DNA of 26,352 bases from Desulfobacula sp. (GCA_018702715.1 JABIYQ010000581.1:1-26352), one strand, 5' to 3'; counted from the first letter of the stretch, positions 7,960 through 18,058 are shown. Notes: generated by a model not told the origin, from the letters alone. Translations and numbers: made by a program.

Positions 7960-9199
7960 TAAACGGATCCTTTATTTTATATGTGATACCTGCCCAATCA
8001 ACCGTATTACCGACCATTGCGGAAAAACAAATACAAAGATGTAGCAAATGAATCAAAGGTGTTCCCAGAGTTTCAAGCAAAAAGCACTTGAAGCCGTATC
8101 CCTGTATTTTAAGCGTGTACCTGATAAAACTAAATCGAAATATTCCCCTTACTCCCATGGCACTTGTCAGTCCGAAAAAAAGCAAAATATCAGATCCAGT
8201 CTGCCAAAAAAAAAGTTTTGCAGTCAGAATCAAAAATGCCATTGTAAAACCGCCAAGCAAAACCACTGCAATAAAAACATGAAATTTATAATAAAATCTT
8301 GCACACATATATTGCCGACGACCAAAATTAAACATTTCTCTGAATGTATACTTAATTGTGCTAGGTGGCAATACAGCATAGGAAAAATAAATGGGAATAT
8401 TGTTTTTTTTGAGCAAAGCTGCAACAGATTCATCATCTGAAAAACATTGTTTTACATAGACAGGTATTTGGAATTTGTCAAATACCTGTCTTGTCATTGC
8501 CATGGAACCGCCCCAGAATGAATTTCGCCATGGATCACCAAAAAGAGTGAGGATGGATGAATTTATAACTGAAATAAATGCAGAAACCCAGTCCTGACCT
8601 TCCGGGACCAGGCACCGATACCCGGTCACTGCAGCCAATGTCTTATTCTGGATGGGATACACCAAATCCGCAAGCCAGGAATCTGTCAGGCAGACATCAG
8701 CATCCACCCAGGCCAGAAGTTTATCCTGGGGGGTCAGGCAGCCATAGGCAGCAATCTGGTTACATATTTTCTGGGAACAGGTCCGGGCCTGTCCTGCCAG
8801 CACAATATCAATGGAGATAAGCCCCGGGTTGACCTGGTGCAGATCCTGGATGTCTTCCCGGTCCAGATGATAGACCCGGGGCAGGCTATCCAGGCCAAAA
8901 AAATCTGTTAAGAACCCAAAAGCAGGGTCTTTGGCATCACTGAGACAAAAAATCAGCCGGTAACAGGGATATGCTTGGGCCATCAATGATAGGACATGGG
9001 CATGGAATTCTTTTTCCACCCCCTTAACCGCTTCAATCACAACTACCTGCTGATCACCCTTATCCTTGGGTGCTTTATTTTGAAACCGATTAAACCAAAA
9101 CCACCGAATCACAAAATAGATCACATTGCCCACACATACCCAGGCCCAGATCACCAGTATGATGAAAACCTGACTCAGCAAAGACAACGAATCCAGCAT
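7943..9199 (-). CDS. Membrane GT2 glycosyltransferase, ceramide glucosyltransferase/HpnI-like
   Basis: A 418-residue enzyme with an N-terminal membrane helix (about 8-35), a cytosolic GT-A domain and C-terminal helices (about 306-328, 337-350, 371-395). Family-2/21 motifs are visible: an acidic FCLSDAKDP near 84-92, the DxD-type WVDADV with D166 and D168, SDDES with D255/D256 as the acceptor-activating acid region, and a GRRQY motif near 293-297 in the place of the processive-type QxxRW. The tail GNTVDWAGITYKIK matches the ceramide-glucosyltransferase and HpnI pattern. These enzymes move a sugar from a nucleotide donor to a membrane lipid. The start is one base after the PKS stop (TGA-T-ATG), so it is probably translated by coupling. 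Acting on the PKS product is inferred; donor and acceptor are unknown. Confidence 0.9.
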   Translation of the reverse strand: MLDSLSLLSQVFIILVIWAWVCVGNVIYFVIRWFWFNRFQNKAPKDKGDQQVVVIEAVKGVEKEFHAHVLSLMAQAYPCYRLIFCLSDAKDPAFGFLTDFFGLDSLPRVYHLDREDIQDLHQVNPGLISIDIVLAGQARTCSQKICNQIAAYGCLTPQDKLLAWVDADVCLTDSWLADLVYPIQNKTLAAVTGYRCLVPEGQDWVSAFISVINSSILTLFGDPWRNSFWGGSMAMTRQVFDKFQIPVYVKQCFSDDESVAALLKKNNIPIYFSYAVLPPSTIKYTFREMFNFGRRQYMCARFYYKFHVFIAVVLLGGFTMAFLILTAKLFFWQTGSDILLFFGLTSAMGVRGIFRFSFIRYTLKIQGYGFKCFLLETLGTPLIHLLHLCICFSAMVGNTVDWAGITYKIKDPFNVKVL

Positions 9200-9200
9200 A

Positions 9201-12200
9201 TCACATCATCTCCGTTGGCTGTCCCGTCGGCTGCTGGATAATCCCGGCATCCTGGAGGGCTGTAATACACTCCTTAAGGATCTCCGGTTTAACCTCAAAG
9301 GGTTCAAGACCCCTTGAAGATAAAAGAGCCTCTGTTTTTGAACAGGATAAGGCAATGGGATGCTCACTCATGAGGGTCATCAGTTCAACCACCCTGATGT
9401 CATAGGCATTAAAATAATCTGCCAAAGGATGACCAGTTGGATCTTTTTCAAACAATTCCAGGGACAGCCCATGCCATTGAGCAGCTGTCACGGGTTCAAG
9501 TTCATAGCCCAGGGACTTGGCTTCAAGACTCAAATCACGGAACCGGGCCCGGGTCTCGCAGAGGTGAAACATATCATTGGACCGGTTTTTCCGGATGGAT
9601 GTCAATATCACATTGGAGACCTTTTCCACCGGCGTCAGGAGAAGATTCATATTGGCATTTGGATATTTGCCCATGATAATGGAGGTTTTAAACACCCGCC
9701 AAAGAAAATCCCCGGCCAAAGTGATCATGCTCTTTTTACTAAAAATCAGGCCGGGCCTGTAGATATTGGCGGAAAATCCCTTTGCCTGCATCTTCTGAAC
9801 AATGGACTCGGCCACCCATTTGGATTTAAGATATCCGTTTTTAAGGTCAGACAATTGTTTGGGCAGATCATCCTCGGTTAACACTGTTGATGCATTGAAT
9901 TCGGTCACCATGATGCCGATGGTAGAGACAAAGTGCAGAGGAATAACCTCATGGTCAGTGATGCACAGCTTTAAAATTTCAAGAGTACCGTCCACATTGG
10001 CTGTTTTCAGCAATTTAAAGGGTTTTAAATGATGGACCTGGGCAGCTGAATGAAGCACGATATCCACTCGTTTCTGAATCGTGGTATAGGCCTTGTCAGA
10101 AAGTCCCAGACCAGGCTGGGCAAGATCTCCCCCATATAGAGTGAACCGGTGTTTCAGGCTGTCAAGGTCCAGGTCCAGCCCAAACCGATCCAGGGCATGG
10201 ACCAGTCTGTCCAGAAGGCTTTTGCCTCCCTTGTCAGGACGGATGAGGAGATGCACATGTAATTGGGTCTGGGACATCAGATCCCTGAACATATGGCTGC
10301 CTAAAAGTCCTGTGACTCCGGTAAAAAAAATCTGAGAATCTTGCCTGGCGGACCGTATGACCGAGGGTATTTGGGGCAGATGCTCTGCCTGTTCCAAGGC
10401 AGCTGCCAGATCGGGGTCATGGCCCGTATCTGGGTCAGCCCCGGATTTGTCAGGCGAATCCGGTTCAGTCTTCTGGTTGGGCGCATCATATTCAAGGCCC
10501 AGGATGGTCAGCAAGCGTTCACTGATCAGCCCAATACTGGGAGCCTGAAACAGGGATGTGGTGGAAATAGAGGTTCCCAGTTCATTTTCAAACTGGGTCA
10601 GAAGCTGTATCCCGTTTAATGAATCAATCCCCAGATCAACTAGCTTGTCATCGTTGTCAATATCTTCCACAGCCAGATCCAATAAATCGGAAATGGTGTG
10701 TTTTACCAGTGCCACCATTTTTTCAAGGCGGATATTCTTTGGAAAGGAGGCAATATCCGATGACAGGGTTTGATTACCCTGTTTTTTTCTGGATTTTGTC
10801 CTATGGGTGATCCTGGAAAACCTGGGGGCAGCACCAAGAAGACTTTTCAGCTGAAGTTCAAACACCGGGCCTGGAATCCCCCAGATGAGGTTGGGATTTC
10901 CCAGAGTCCGCTCAAGAAAGTCAATGAAACTCTCATTGGAAAATCCTGTAAAGCCAAATTTCTTCACTTTTTCCAAAAGTGTCTTGTCCCGGGAAACAAC
11001 GCCGGTTTCCTGAAAAAGCCCCCAGTCAATGTACTGGGCAGCTAAGCCCTGTCTTAGGCGAAATCCCGCAATGGCTTTTAATACGGTGTTGGCAGCAGCA
11101 TAGTTGGATTGTCCCAGATTTCCCACAAAACTGGACATGGACCCCATAAGAAGAAACATGCTCAAGTCCAGATTCTTTGTCTCCTCATGGAGATGAATGC
11201 CGCCGAATGCTTTGGGAGCCATGACATCATAGGCATCATCAAATGTCATTTTACCGATCTCATTGTCCTTTAGCACCACAGCACAGTGAAAGACACCATC
11301 CAGAGGGGGATGGTCCTTTTTGATTTTATTAATCAGATCTGCAACCTGGTCTCGCTTGGCCACATCAGTCTTGTAAATCCGAACATCAGCCTTTCCCTGC
11401 AAGGCTTTTACGGCATCCCGGGTCTCATCATAGGGCTGACCCGAACGGTTGACCAAAAGGACAGTTCTGGCCCCTTTTTTTACCAGCCACTGGGCAATCA
11501 AAAGTCCTAGTCCCCTTGCCCCGCCAATAATCAGATAAGACTTATCCGGCTTCACCCTAACCTTTGGAGCCTCATATTGAACCGGACAGGTCACTTCCCC
11601 CCAGGAAGGTTTTAAAACAACTTTCCCAAAATGGAGGGCCTTAGACATGTGGTTGAATGCATCTTTATAATTGGCCATGGAAAAGAGGCTGTAACAATGT
11701 TTTGTCACCACATTGTCCCGGAACAATGTCCCAAGCTCATTCACAATCTTGTTGCCCATGTTACTGTCCGGTGAAAACATTTCTGCCATATCTATGGCAA
11801 AATAAGAAATATTCTTCCGAAAAGGATAGAGACTGATATGGGTTTTATCATAGATATCCCTTTTGCCCAGTTCGAGAAAACGGCCGTATTGCCGCAGCAG
11901 GTTAAGGCTTTTTTCAATAAAGGGACCGGCCAGGGAGTTGAGCACGATATCAATGCCCTCTCCATTGGTGTCCTCATAAATTCTATCTGCAAAATCAAGG
12001 GTTCTTGAATGATACACATGATTGACACCCAGAGATCTTAAAAGATCCCGCTTAAAGGGGGTGCCTGCCGTTGCAAACACGGTGGCCCCCTTCATCTTTG
12101 CCATTTGAATGGCGGCAAGCCCCACACCACCAGCGGCAGAATGGATCAGCACCCGGTCCCCAGAACGTATCCCGGCCTTTACCACAAGACAATAATACAC

Positions 12201-15200
12201 GGTCATATAGTTGGTCAAAGAAGCTGCAGCCAGATCCATTCCCATGGAATCGGGCAGCTTTATTAAACGGTCGGATGTCAGGGTGAGATGAGTTTTAAAG
12301 CAGCCAAGACCAATGGCGGCAACCCTGTCCCCTTTTGAAAAAGAGGTAACTTCCTTCCCTGTTTTCACCACAACACCGGCACATTCATCCCCCAAAAGTT
12401 TACTGTCCGAGACCTCAGTGGGATAAACCCCAAGTACCTTGAGCAGATCCCGAAAATTAATCCCGGCTGCCTCCACACGAATTTCCACTTCCTCAGGGCC
12501 AAGGTCTTCTCTGGGTATGGTCTCAAGACAGAGCCCTTCCAGGGTGCCCGGGGAATCAACGGTCAGACTGACGGCATGGGTGTTTTTGCCATCATCCAGG
12601 GGGTCAAATCTAAACTCCTGCCTGGGCCGTGAAATGGATTCACACCGCTTTACAAACCGCTGCCCCTTTCTGAATGCTACCACATCCTCCCTGTCTTCCT
12701 CTTTTAGAATCTCTCCTTGAACAGCCGTGATCTGGTCCGGCAATGGGATATCCGGGTCCAGGTCAATCAATTTTATCCTAAGATTGGGTCTTTCATTGTA
12801 CACCACCTGGACCAGGCCTTCCATTGCTCCCTGGATCAGATTCATTTGGCCGGAATCCTTTGGAAGGACAAAGGCCCCCCGGGTCAGTATGAAAAGCCGA
12901 AAACCGGTTTCCGATGAGGGTGATTTGGAAATAATATCCACGATATTGGTAAACAGAAGATCGGTTACCTGCTTTTGACCGGGTTTATCCAGGGCTATGG
13001 AATCAGCCCCAAGAGCACCGCCATAGACCACCCCCTTTATCTCTTTAAAATCAGGTCTTGCCAGAAAATCGGAGATTTCCAATTGGCTATCTAATCCAAT
13101 GGTATCAATGAAAGGGGGCTCACCCACATACACCCACCCATTTTTTTCAGGCAACAAGGTGGGTACTTCCAGTTCCTGTGCACCTCCTTGCTTTGTGGCA
13201 ACAAAGTTCATGTGGATTACGCCCTTACAATCGGAAAATTTTTCAATATTGATAAACCCATTGTTGGTCAATGCAGTTTCCCACAGGGTCTGGTCAATGA
13301 GGGGCGAGTCGGTCCTGTATGCATCATCAAACCGCCACCATCCGTCAATGGGGCCGAACAAAAAATCGATGGTCAATTGTTTTCCAACCATATCGGAAAC
13401 CAGAAGTTTTCCATGGGGTTTGAGCAATGAGGCCACATGGGTCAGGGCCGTATCAATATCTTTTACCGCATGGAGCACATCAAGGCCTGTGATCAGGTCA
13501 AAGCTGGCCAAATCAAATCCCTGGGTTTCAGGCGGCAGTTCAATATCCAATACCTGATAGGTGACAAAATCATATTTTTGGAATTGCTTTTTGCCCTGCT
13601 TCACCAATACCTGTGCAATATCTGTATAATAGAACTCACAGGCACAGCCTTTTAAAATATCAAGCATATGAGCAGTCATTCCGCCCATGCCCGATCCGAT
13701 CTCCAAAACCCTGAGGGGCCTGTGCTGGGGAATATTTTTTACCATCTCTCTGATGATGGAAAGCACCAGCTGGTTATTGCCTTGGCAGCTGGCCGAGTGG
13801 GTATAAAAATACCTGGCATAATCTGCCCGATCCTTTCCTATGAGCATTTCCAGGGGATCATAATTTCCCTGAAACATGGCAGCAAGGTTGTGCCCCCGCT
13901 CATATAACATGTTGATCATATATATGCTTTCTGGATTTTCAAGGATACACATTTCCATAAAGGTGTACACGCCCCCGAGCTCTTTGACTTTGGGGGTCAG
14001 GCAATAGGCATTGGCCCCATTGCCTTGGGTTTTTTTAGCATACCCGCCCTGGACCATATAGTCCAGTAGCTTGATCGCGTATTTCATCAGCCTTTCCGGA
14101 GCACCGCTCTCTTTTGTCAGCCTGTCAAGATCAATGGAATCACCAATTTCATGGGTAGGGATAACCCCATAAACAGCATCCACAAAAAAACGGATCATCA
14201 ATTTATTGGCTGTTTCAAAAAATTCAGGTTTCATCAACACCTTGTTCTCTAAATTGGATGCAGCCTGTCTATTTGCTTCTCCTTGAATGGCGGTCAGGGC
14301 ATTTTTTTTCAAATCACTAATGGCAGCGGGGACCGCAGGCCAGTCCAGGGGTTTGGGTGACCAGTACTCATACAGCACCTGTTTTTGCCAGAGATTAGAC
14401 CCAGTTGATTTTGAGTCCACTGCCTTGCAGACAAAATTATGAATCTGCCCTGTCCTGTATCCCTTTTCATCATACAAGAAAATGTCCAGGCGGATCTGTT
14501 CCCGGGTATGTTCTAGCACAACAATTTTTGGATACAGGCTGCTGCCCCTGGACCGTTCAAGGGTCAGCCTGTCAAATCCAATTGGCAGATACAGTTTGGA
14601 TGACATCCCAGGTTTGTTCATCTCTTCAGCACTCAGCTGGAACACACCGTCTAAAATCGTCGGAGAGATATAGGTGTTGTCAAACAGGTGGGCATCATCT
14701 TCGGGCAGGGTAACATAGCCCAGCATTTCATTGTCCCCTGTCCAATACTGTTCAAGGGTCTGAAAATGGGGTCCGTAATTCAACCCTTCCTCACTGGCCT
14801 TTCGATAAAACTCAGCCTTATCTCCGTGAAATTCGGCCTGGTTTTTAAACCCGTCCAGATCCATGGCAGAGGATTCAGGTCTGCTGATTTCATACACCTT
14901 GGCCGTGGCACAGATATCCCAGTTCCGGGTGTCCCCGTCTCCGGACACCTTGAGGGTCATCTGGTGGGTCAAAGGGTCAAAACCGCACCGGATATTTTTC
15001 ACCTCATTGGTATTTAAAACCACAGAGCTGAGAATGGAAAAATCTTCCAATTCAAAAAATTTTCCCACACATAGAGCTGCTGCAGCACAAAAGATATCAA
15101 TATATCCGGCAGCCGGGAAAAAAATATGGGTTTTCACCTTGTGATCAGACAAAAAGGTCTGAATTTTCAAATCCAGTTGATTTGACCAGGTGGGGGTATC

Positions 15201-17915
15201 AAAAAAATCAAATTGCCGTCCCAGAAGGATATCGTCCACCTTGGCAAGACGATTCTGCGAATTGATCGTGCTTTCCTCCCAGTATTCTTTTTTCTGCCAG
15301 TGATAGGGCCAGAAATCCATGTGTGGAATTGCTTTAACCGGATAAATTTTTTCCCAGTCAACTGGATATCCGGCCTGGACAAGATCATCGAGACCTTTGG
15401 TCATGGCTGTTCCATCAGGACTATTTTTGTTAAGGGACTGGATACATCTGCCCGTAGTTCGACGGCCTTTCAAACTCTGTTTCACTGAGGCTGACAGAAC
15501 GGGGTGGGCTGCAATTTCTAAGAAAAGATTATGGGTTTCAATTATTTTTTCAATTGCAGGACCAAACAGAACGGTCTGGCGTACATTTTGCCACCAATAA
15601 TCTGCCTTGTGGATGGCAGTAGTCACCTGTTCTCCTGTAACTGTTGAAAAGAGAGGGATTTTTGGTGTTTTGCAATCAATATCCTTTAAACTGTTTAAAA
15701 GGTCTTCTTTTACAGGTTCCATAAAAGAGCTGTGAAAAGCATATTCCACATTTAAAAAGCGGTTGAACTTTTCCAGATCTTTTAATAGGGCTGCAATCTG
15801 TTCTAATGGCTCTCTTTGTCCGGCAAAGGTAATCGATTCAGGGCCGTTAACAGCGGCAAGGGATATCGTATCTCCATAGGGGGCCACAATTGACAGGGCA
15901 GTCTTTTGGGATATTCCTGCTGCCAGCATTGCTCCTTTGCTGGAAGCACGGTCCATGGTTCTTCCCCGATGATAGATTATTTTCATCCCCGCTTGAAGAT
16001 CAAAACATCCGGCACTGATACAGGCTGCAACCTCTCCTATACTATGCCCGACAATAGCTGAAGGAGTGACTCCCCGGGATCGCCACAGCCTGTCCAATCC
16101 TGTCTGTAATGCTGTGATCATAGGCTGGGCATAGGCTGTCTTTGATATTTTGGATAGGTCTTCAGCTGCGAGAAATTCATCCAGTAAATGCCAGCCGCCA
16201 AAAGACTGTAATGCCTCATGGGCTTCATGTATGCTATCCCTGAATATTTTTTCGGTGTCATACAATTGTCTTCCCATGGCATACCATTGGGGACCCTGAC
16301 CTGAAAAAACAAACACCGCCTGATCGGATACAGGTTTATTGGGTTTATGTGGCATTTCCAATTGTTCCTGGATTTGACCCTTTAAATGGGACACTTTTTT
16401 GCCTACAATAATTTTGCAAAATTGTTTGTGAAATACACGGCGTCGTGCTGAAAATGCGCAGATATGCTGTACCTCATTGGTTTTTTGGGACTCATCCAAG
16501 AGGTCGTTAAAGTGCTTTAATTCAGCTTTGTAAGCACCTTCAGATCTGGCAGAAACCGGAAGCATGTATTTAAAATCGGTTTCCGGTCTGTCAAACTCAA
16601 AACTATTTGATGGTTCTGGAGTATAAGGAGACATAAGAATAAAGGCATTGGCTCCGCCAAACCCAAAGGAATTCAAACCCAGATAGCATTGATCTTTTTC
16701 AAAATGCCTGGGCAAAGCAAGAGACTGGGTGACTACTTTTAGATGATATCGCTCAAATTCAATATCTGGATTGGGCGTATTAAAATGCAAATTTTGTGGT
16801 ATGATTCCATGATGGCAGATTAATGCATTTTTAATAATCCCTGCCACACCGGAGGCGGTTTCCAAATGGCCGATATTGGTTTTTACAGATCCAATAAGGC
16901 AAGGGTTTTTTTTATTTTTGTGCCGGCCAATAGATCTGCCAATGGCGAGTGCTTCTATGGGGTCACCAATGGAAGTCCCTGTTCCATGCGCTTCTACATA
17001 TTGAACACGGTCAGGGGTAATACCCTTCTCCTTAAGGGTCTGAAAGATTAAAGATTCCTGGGATTCTAGACTGGGTGCGGCAATAACAGGTGTCCGGCCG
17101 TCCTGGTTTGCCCGGGTGTTATGGACACAAGCATAAATTCTGTCCTGATCTTCTATGGCTTTTTTTAAGGGCTTTAAAAGGATCATCCCTGCACCTTCCG
17201 CCTTGACAAACCCATCGGCTGAAGCATCAAATGCCTTACATCTTCCGTCAGCAGACAAACCACCGAAATTGCTGAAACTGACAAAACCGGAAGGGTTAAT
17301 CAGGCTGTTTGCTCCCCCTGCCAGAGCCATTTTGCATTCATTGTTCCAGATCGCCTGGCAGGCAAGGTGCATGGCGTGCAAAGAAGCGGAGCAGGCTGTG
17401 TCCACTGTCATGCTGGGGCCTGTAAAATTAAAAAAATGTGAAATTCTATTGGATAATAAACTTAAGACCGAACCAGTTGCTGAGTAAGGATTTGTTTTAA
17501 TCGGATCAGTCGGGTTATGTTGCCCCACGGCAAATTCATAATTGCCTGCTCCTACATAAACACCTATGGAGTTTCGGCCGGTCAATTGTATCCCGGCATC
17601 TTCCAGTGCATGCCAGGCAGTTTCTAAAAGCATGCGTTGTTGGGGATCCATAAACGAGGCTTCTTTTGAAGAAATACCGAAAAATCTGGCATCAAACTCC
17701 TTTATTCCATCTACAAATCCACCCCACTTACTCCTGGATTTACGGGGATGGATTTTATCTCCTCCAAAATAAAAATCGATATTCCATCTATCCTCTGGAA
17801 TTTGTGTAATGGCGTCAATTCCATTGATAAGATTTGTCCAAAATGTTTTTAAATTATTTGCAGATCCTGGAAAACGGCATCCCATACCCACTATCGCGAT
17901 TGGCTCTTTGTTCAT
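9201..17915 (-). CDS. Single-module highly reducing type I PKS (KS-AT-DH-cMT-ER-KR-ACP-R)
   Basis: A 2904-residue multidomain polyketide synthase. KS 1-430: active-site C175 in DTACSAS, H310 in EAHGTGT, H350 in KTNIGH. AT 533-830: S625 in GHSIGE and AFHS at 726-729, which favours malonyl-CoA. DH 890-1165: H925 starts the HxxxGxxxxP motif, with Thr at the usual Gly, and D1089 and Q1093 lie in LDGVFQ. C-methyltransferase 1225-1575: SAM motif LEIGSGMGG near 1404-1412. ER 1787-2105: HSAAGGVG near 1925-1932. KR 2124-2300: GGARGLG at 2131, K2235, S2259, Y2272, N2276. ACP 2398-2470: phosphopantetheine S2432 in GIDSLNG. Thioester reductase 2528-2890: GVTGLLG at 2533-2539, S2664, Y2695, K2699. All key residues look intact, so the module can methylate, fully reduce and reductively release a chain, probably iteratively, as an aldehyde or alcohol. 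SD AGGAG at 17920-17924. No phosphopantetheinyl transferase is in the window. Confidence 0.97.
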   Translation of the reverse strand: MNKEPIAIVGMGCRFPGSANNLKTFWTNLINGIDAITQIPEDRWNIDFYFGGDKIHPRKSRSKWGGFVDGIKEFDARFFGISSKEASFMDPQQRMLLETAWHALEDAGIQLTGRNSIGVYVGAGNYEFAVGQHNPTDPIKTNPYSATGSVLSLLSNRISHFFNFTGPSMTVDTACSASLHAMHLACQAIWNNECKMALAGGANSLINPSGFVSFSNFGGLSADGRCKAFDASADGFVKAEGAGMILLKPLKKAIEDQDRIYACVHNTRANQDGRTPVIAAPSLESQESLIFQTLKEKGITPDRVQYVEAHGTGTSIGDPIEALAIGRSIGRHKNKKNPCLIGSVKTNIGHLETASGVAGIIKNALICHHGIIPQNLHFNTPNPDIEFERYHLKVVTQSLALPRHFEKDQCYLGLNSFGFGGANAFILMSPYTPEPSNSFEFDRPETDFKYMLPVSARSEGAYKAELKHFNDLLDESQKTNEVQHICAFSARRRVFHKQFCKIIVGKKVSHLKGQIQEQLEMPHKPNKPVSDQAVFVFSGQGPQWYAMGRQLYDTEKIFRDSIHEAHEALQSFGGWHLLDEFLAAEDLSKISKTAYAQPMITALQTGLDRLWRSRGVTPSAIVGHSIGEVAACISAGCFDLQAGMKIIYHRGRTMDRASSKGAMLAAGISQKTALSIVAPYGDTISLAAVNGPESITFAGQREPLEQIAALLKDLEKFNRFLNVEYAFHSSFMEPVKEDLLNSLKDIDCKTPKIPLFSTVTGEQVTTAIHKADYWWQNVRQTVLFGPAIEKIIETHNLFLEIAAHPVLSASVKQSLKGRRTTGRCIQSLNKNSPDGTAMTKGLDDLVQAGYPVDWEKIYPVKAIPHMDFWPYHWQKKEYWEESTINSQNRLAKVDDILLGRQFDFFDTPTWSNQLDLKIQTFLSDHKVKTHIFFPAAGYIDIFCAAAALCVGKFFELEDFSILSSVVLNTNEVKNIRCGFDPLTHQMTLKVSGDGDTRNWDICATAKVYEISRPESSAMDLDGFKNQAEFHGDKAEFYRKASEEGLNYGPHFQTLEQYWTGDNEMLGYVTLPEDDAHLFDNTYISPTILDGVFQLSAEEMNKPGMSSKLYLPIGFDRLTLERSRGSSLYPKIVVLEHTREQIRLDIFLYDEKGYRTGQIHNFVCKAVDSKSTGSNLWQKQVLYEYWSPKPLDWPAVPAAISDLKKNALTAIQGEANRQAASNLENKVLMKPEFFETANKLMIRFFVDAVYGVIPTHEIGDSIDLDRLTKESGAPERLMKYAIKLLDYMVQGGYAKKTQGNGANAYCLTPKVKELGGVYTFMEMCILENPESIYMINMLYERGHNLAAMFQGNYDPLEMLIGKDRADYARYFYTHSASCQGNNQLVLSIIREMVKNIPQHRPLRVLEIGSGMGGMTAHMLDILKGCACEFYYTDIAQVLVKQGKKQFQKYDFVTYQVLDIELPPETQGFDLASFDLITGLDVLHAVKDIDTALTHVASLLKPHGKLLVSDMVGKQLTIDFLFGPIDGWWRFDDAYRTDSPLIDQTLWETALTNNGFINIEKFSDCKGVIHMNFVATKQGGAQELEVPTLLPEKNGWVYVGEPPFIDTIGLDSQLEISDFLARPDFKEIKGVVYGGALGADSIALDKPGQKQVTDLLFTNIVDIISKSPSSETGFRLFILTRGAFVLPKDSGQMNLIQGAMEGLVQVVYNERPNLRIKLIDLDPDIPLPDQITAVQGEILKEEDREDVVAFRKGQRFVKRCESISRPRQEFRFDPLDDGKNTHAVSLTVDSPGTLEGLCLETIPREDLGPEEVEIRVEAAGINFRDLLKVLGVYPTEVSDSKLLGDECAGVVVKTGKEVTSFSKGDRVAAIGLGCFKTHLTLTSDRLIKLPDSMGMDLAAASLTNYMTVYYCLVVKAGIRSGDRVLIHSAAGGVGLAAIQMAKMKGATVFATAGTPFKRDLLRSLGVNHVYHSRTLDFADRIYEDTNGEGIDIVLNSLAGPFIEKSLNLLRQYGRFLELGKRDIYDKTHISLYPFRKNISYFAIDMAEMFSPDSNMGNKIVNELGTLFRDNVVTKHCYSLFSMANYKDAFNHMSKALHFGKVVLKPSWGEVTCPVQYEAPKVRVKPDKSYLIIGGARGLGLLIAQWLVKKGARTVLLVNRSGQPYDETRDAVKALQGKADVRIYKTDVAKRDQVADLINKIKKDHPPLDGVFHCAVVLKDNEIGKMTFDDAYDVMAPKAFGGIHLHEETKNLDLSMFLLMGSMSSFVGNLGQSNYAAANTVLKAIAGFRLRQGLAAQYIDWGLFQETGVVSRDKTLLEKVKKFGFTGFSNESFIDFLERTLGNPNLIWGIPGPVFELQLKSLLGAAPRFSRITHRTKSRKKQGNQTLSSDIASFPKNIRLEKMVALVKHTISDLLDLAVEDIDNDDKLVDLGIDSLNGIQLLTQFENELGTSISTTSLFQAPSIGLISERLLTILGLEYDAPNQKTEPDSPDKSGADPDTGHDPDLAAALEQAEHLPQIPSVIRSARQDSQIFFTGVTGLLGSHMFRDLMSQTQLHVHLLIRPDKGGKSLLDRLVHALDRFGLDLDLDSLKHRFTLYGGDLAQPGLGLSDKAYTTIQKRVDIVLHSAAQVHHLKPFKLLKTANVDGTLEILKLCITDHEVIPLHFVSTIGIMVTEFNASTVLTEDDLPKQLSDLKNGYLKSKWVAESIVQKMQAKGFSANIYRPGLIFSKKSMITLAGDFLWRVFKTSIIMGKYPNANMNLLLTPVEKVSNVILTSIRKNRSNDMFHLCETRARFRDLSLEAKSLGYELEPVTAAQWHGLSLELFEKDPTGHPLADYFNAYDIRVVELMTLMSEHPIALSCSKTEALLSSRGLEPFEVKPEILKECITALQDAGIIQQPTGQPTEMM

Positions 17916-18058
17916 ACTACTCCTATTCAGATTCAGATTCGGATAAAATCAAATTTTAATTTTACCCGATGGGATTTAAAAAAGCGCAAAAAATTATTAC
18001 CGCACAAGAAATTTAAATCAATAATAAAATTATTTAATTGAGAATTGGCAAAACTATC
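17916..18058. other. AT-rich spacer between oxidoreductase remnant and PKS
   Basis: About 140 bp of strongly AT-rich DNA. A short direct repeat (GAATCT twice in a row, minus strand, near 17926-17941) sits just upstream of the PKS Shine-Dalgarno. Several weak promoter-like hexamers exist on the minus strand (for example TTGCGC with TAAAAT at a long 19-bp spacing), but none is convincing. The much better promoter lies further upstream at 18270-18297. Confidence 0.4.

Noticed and set aside
8048..8440. 130-codon plus-strand frame opposite the glycosyltransferase
   Set aside because: Shadow of membrane-helix codons; Lys/Cys/His-rich composition without motifs.
9360..9881. 173-codon plus-strand frame opposite the PKS reductase domain
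   Set aside because: Antisense to conserved catalytic residues of the reductase domain; no start signals.
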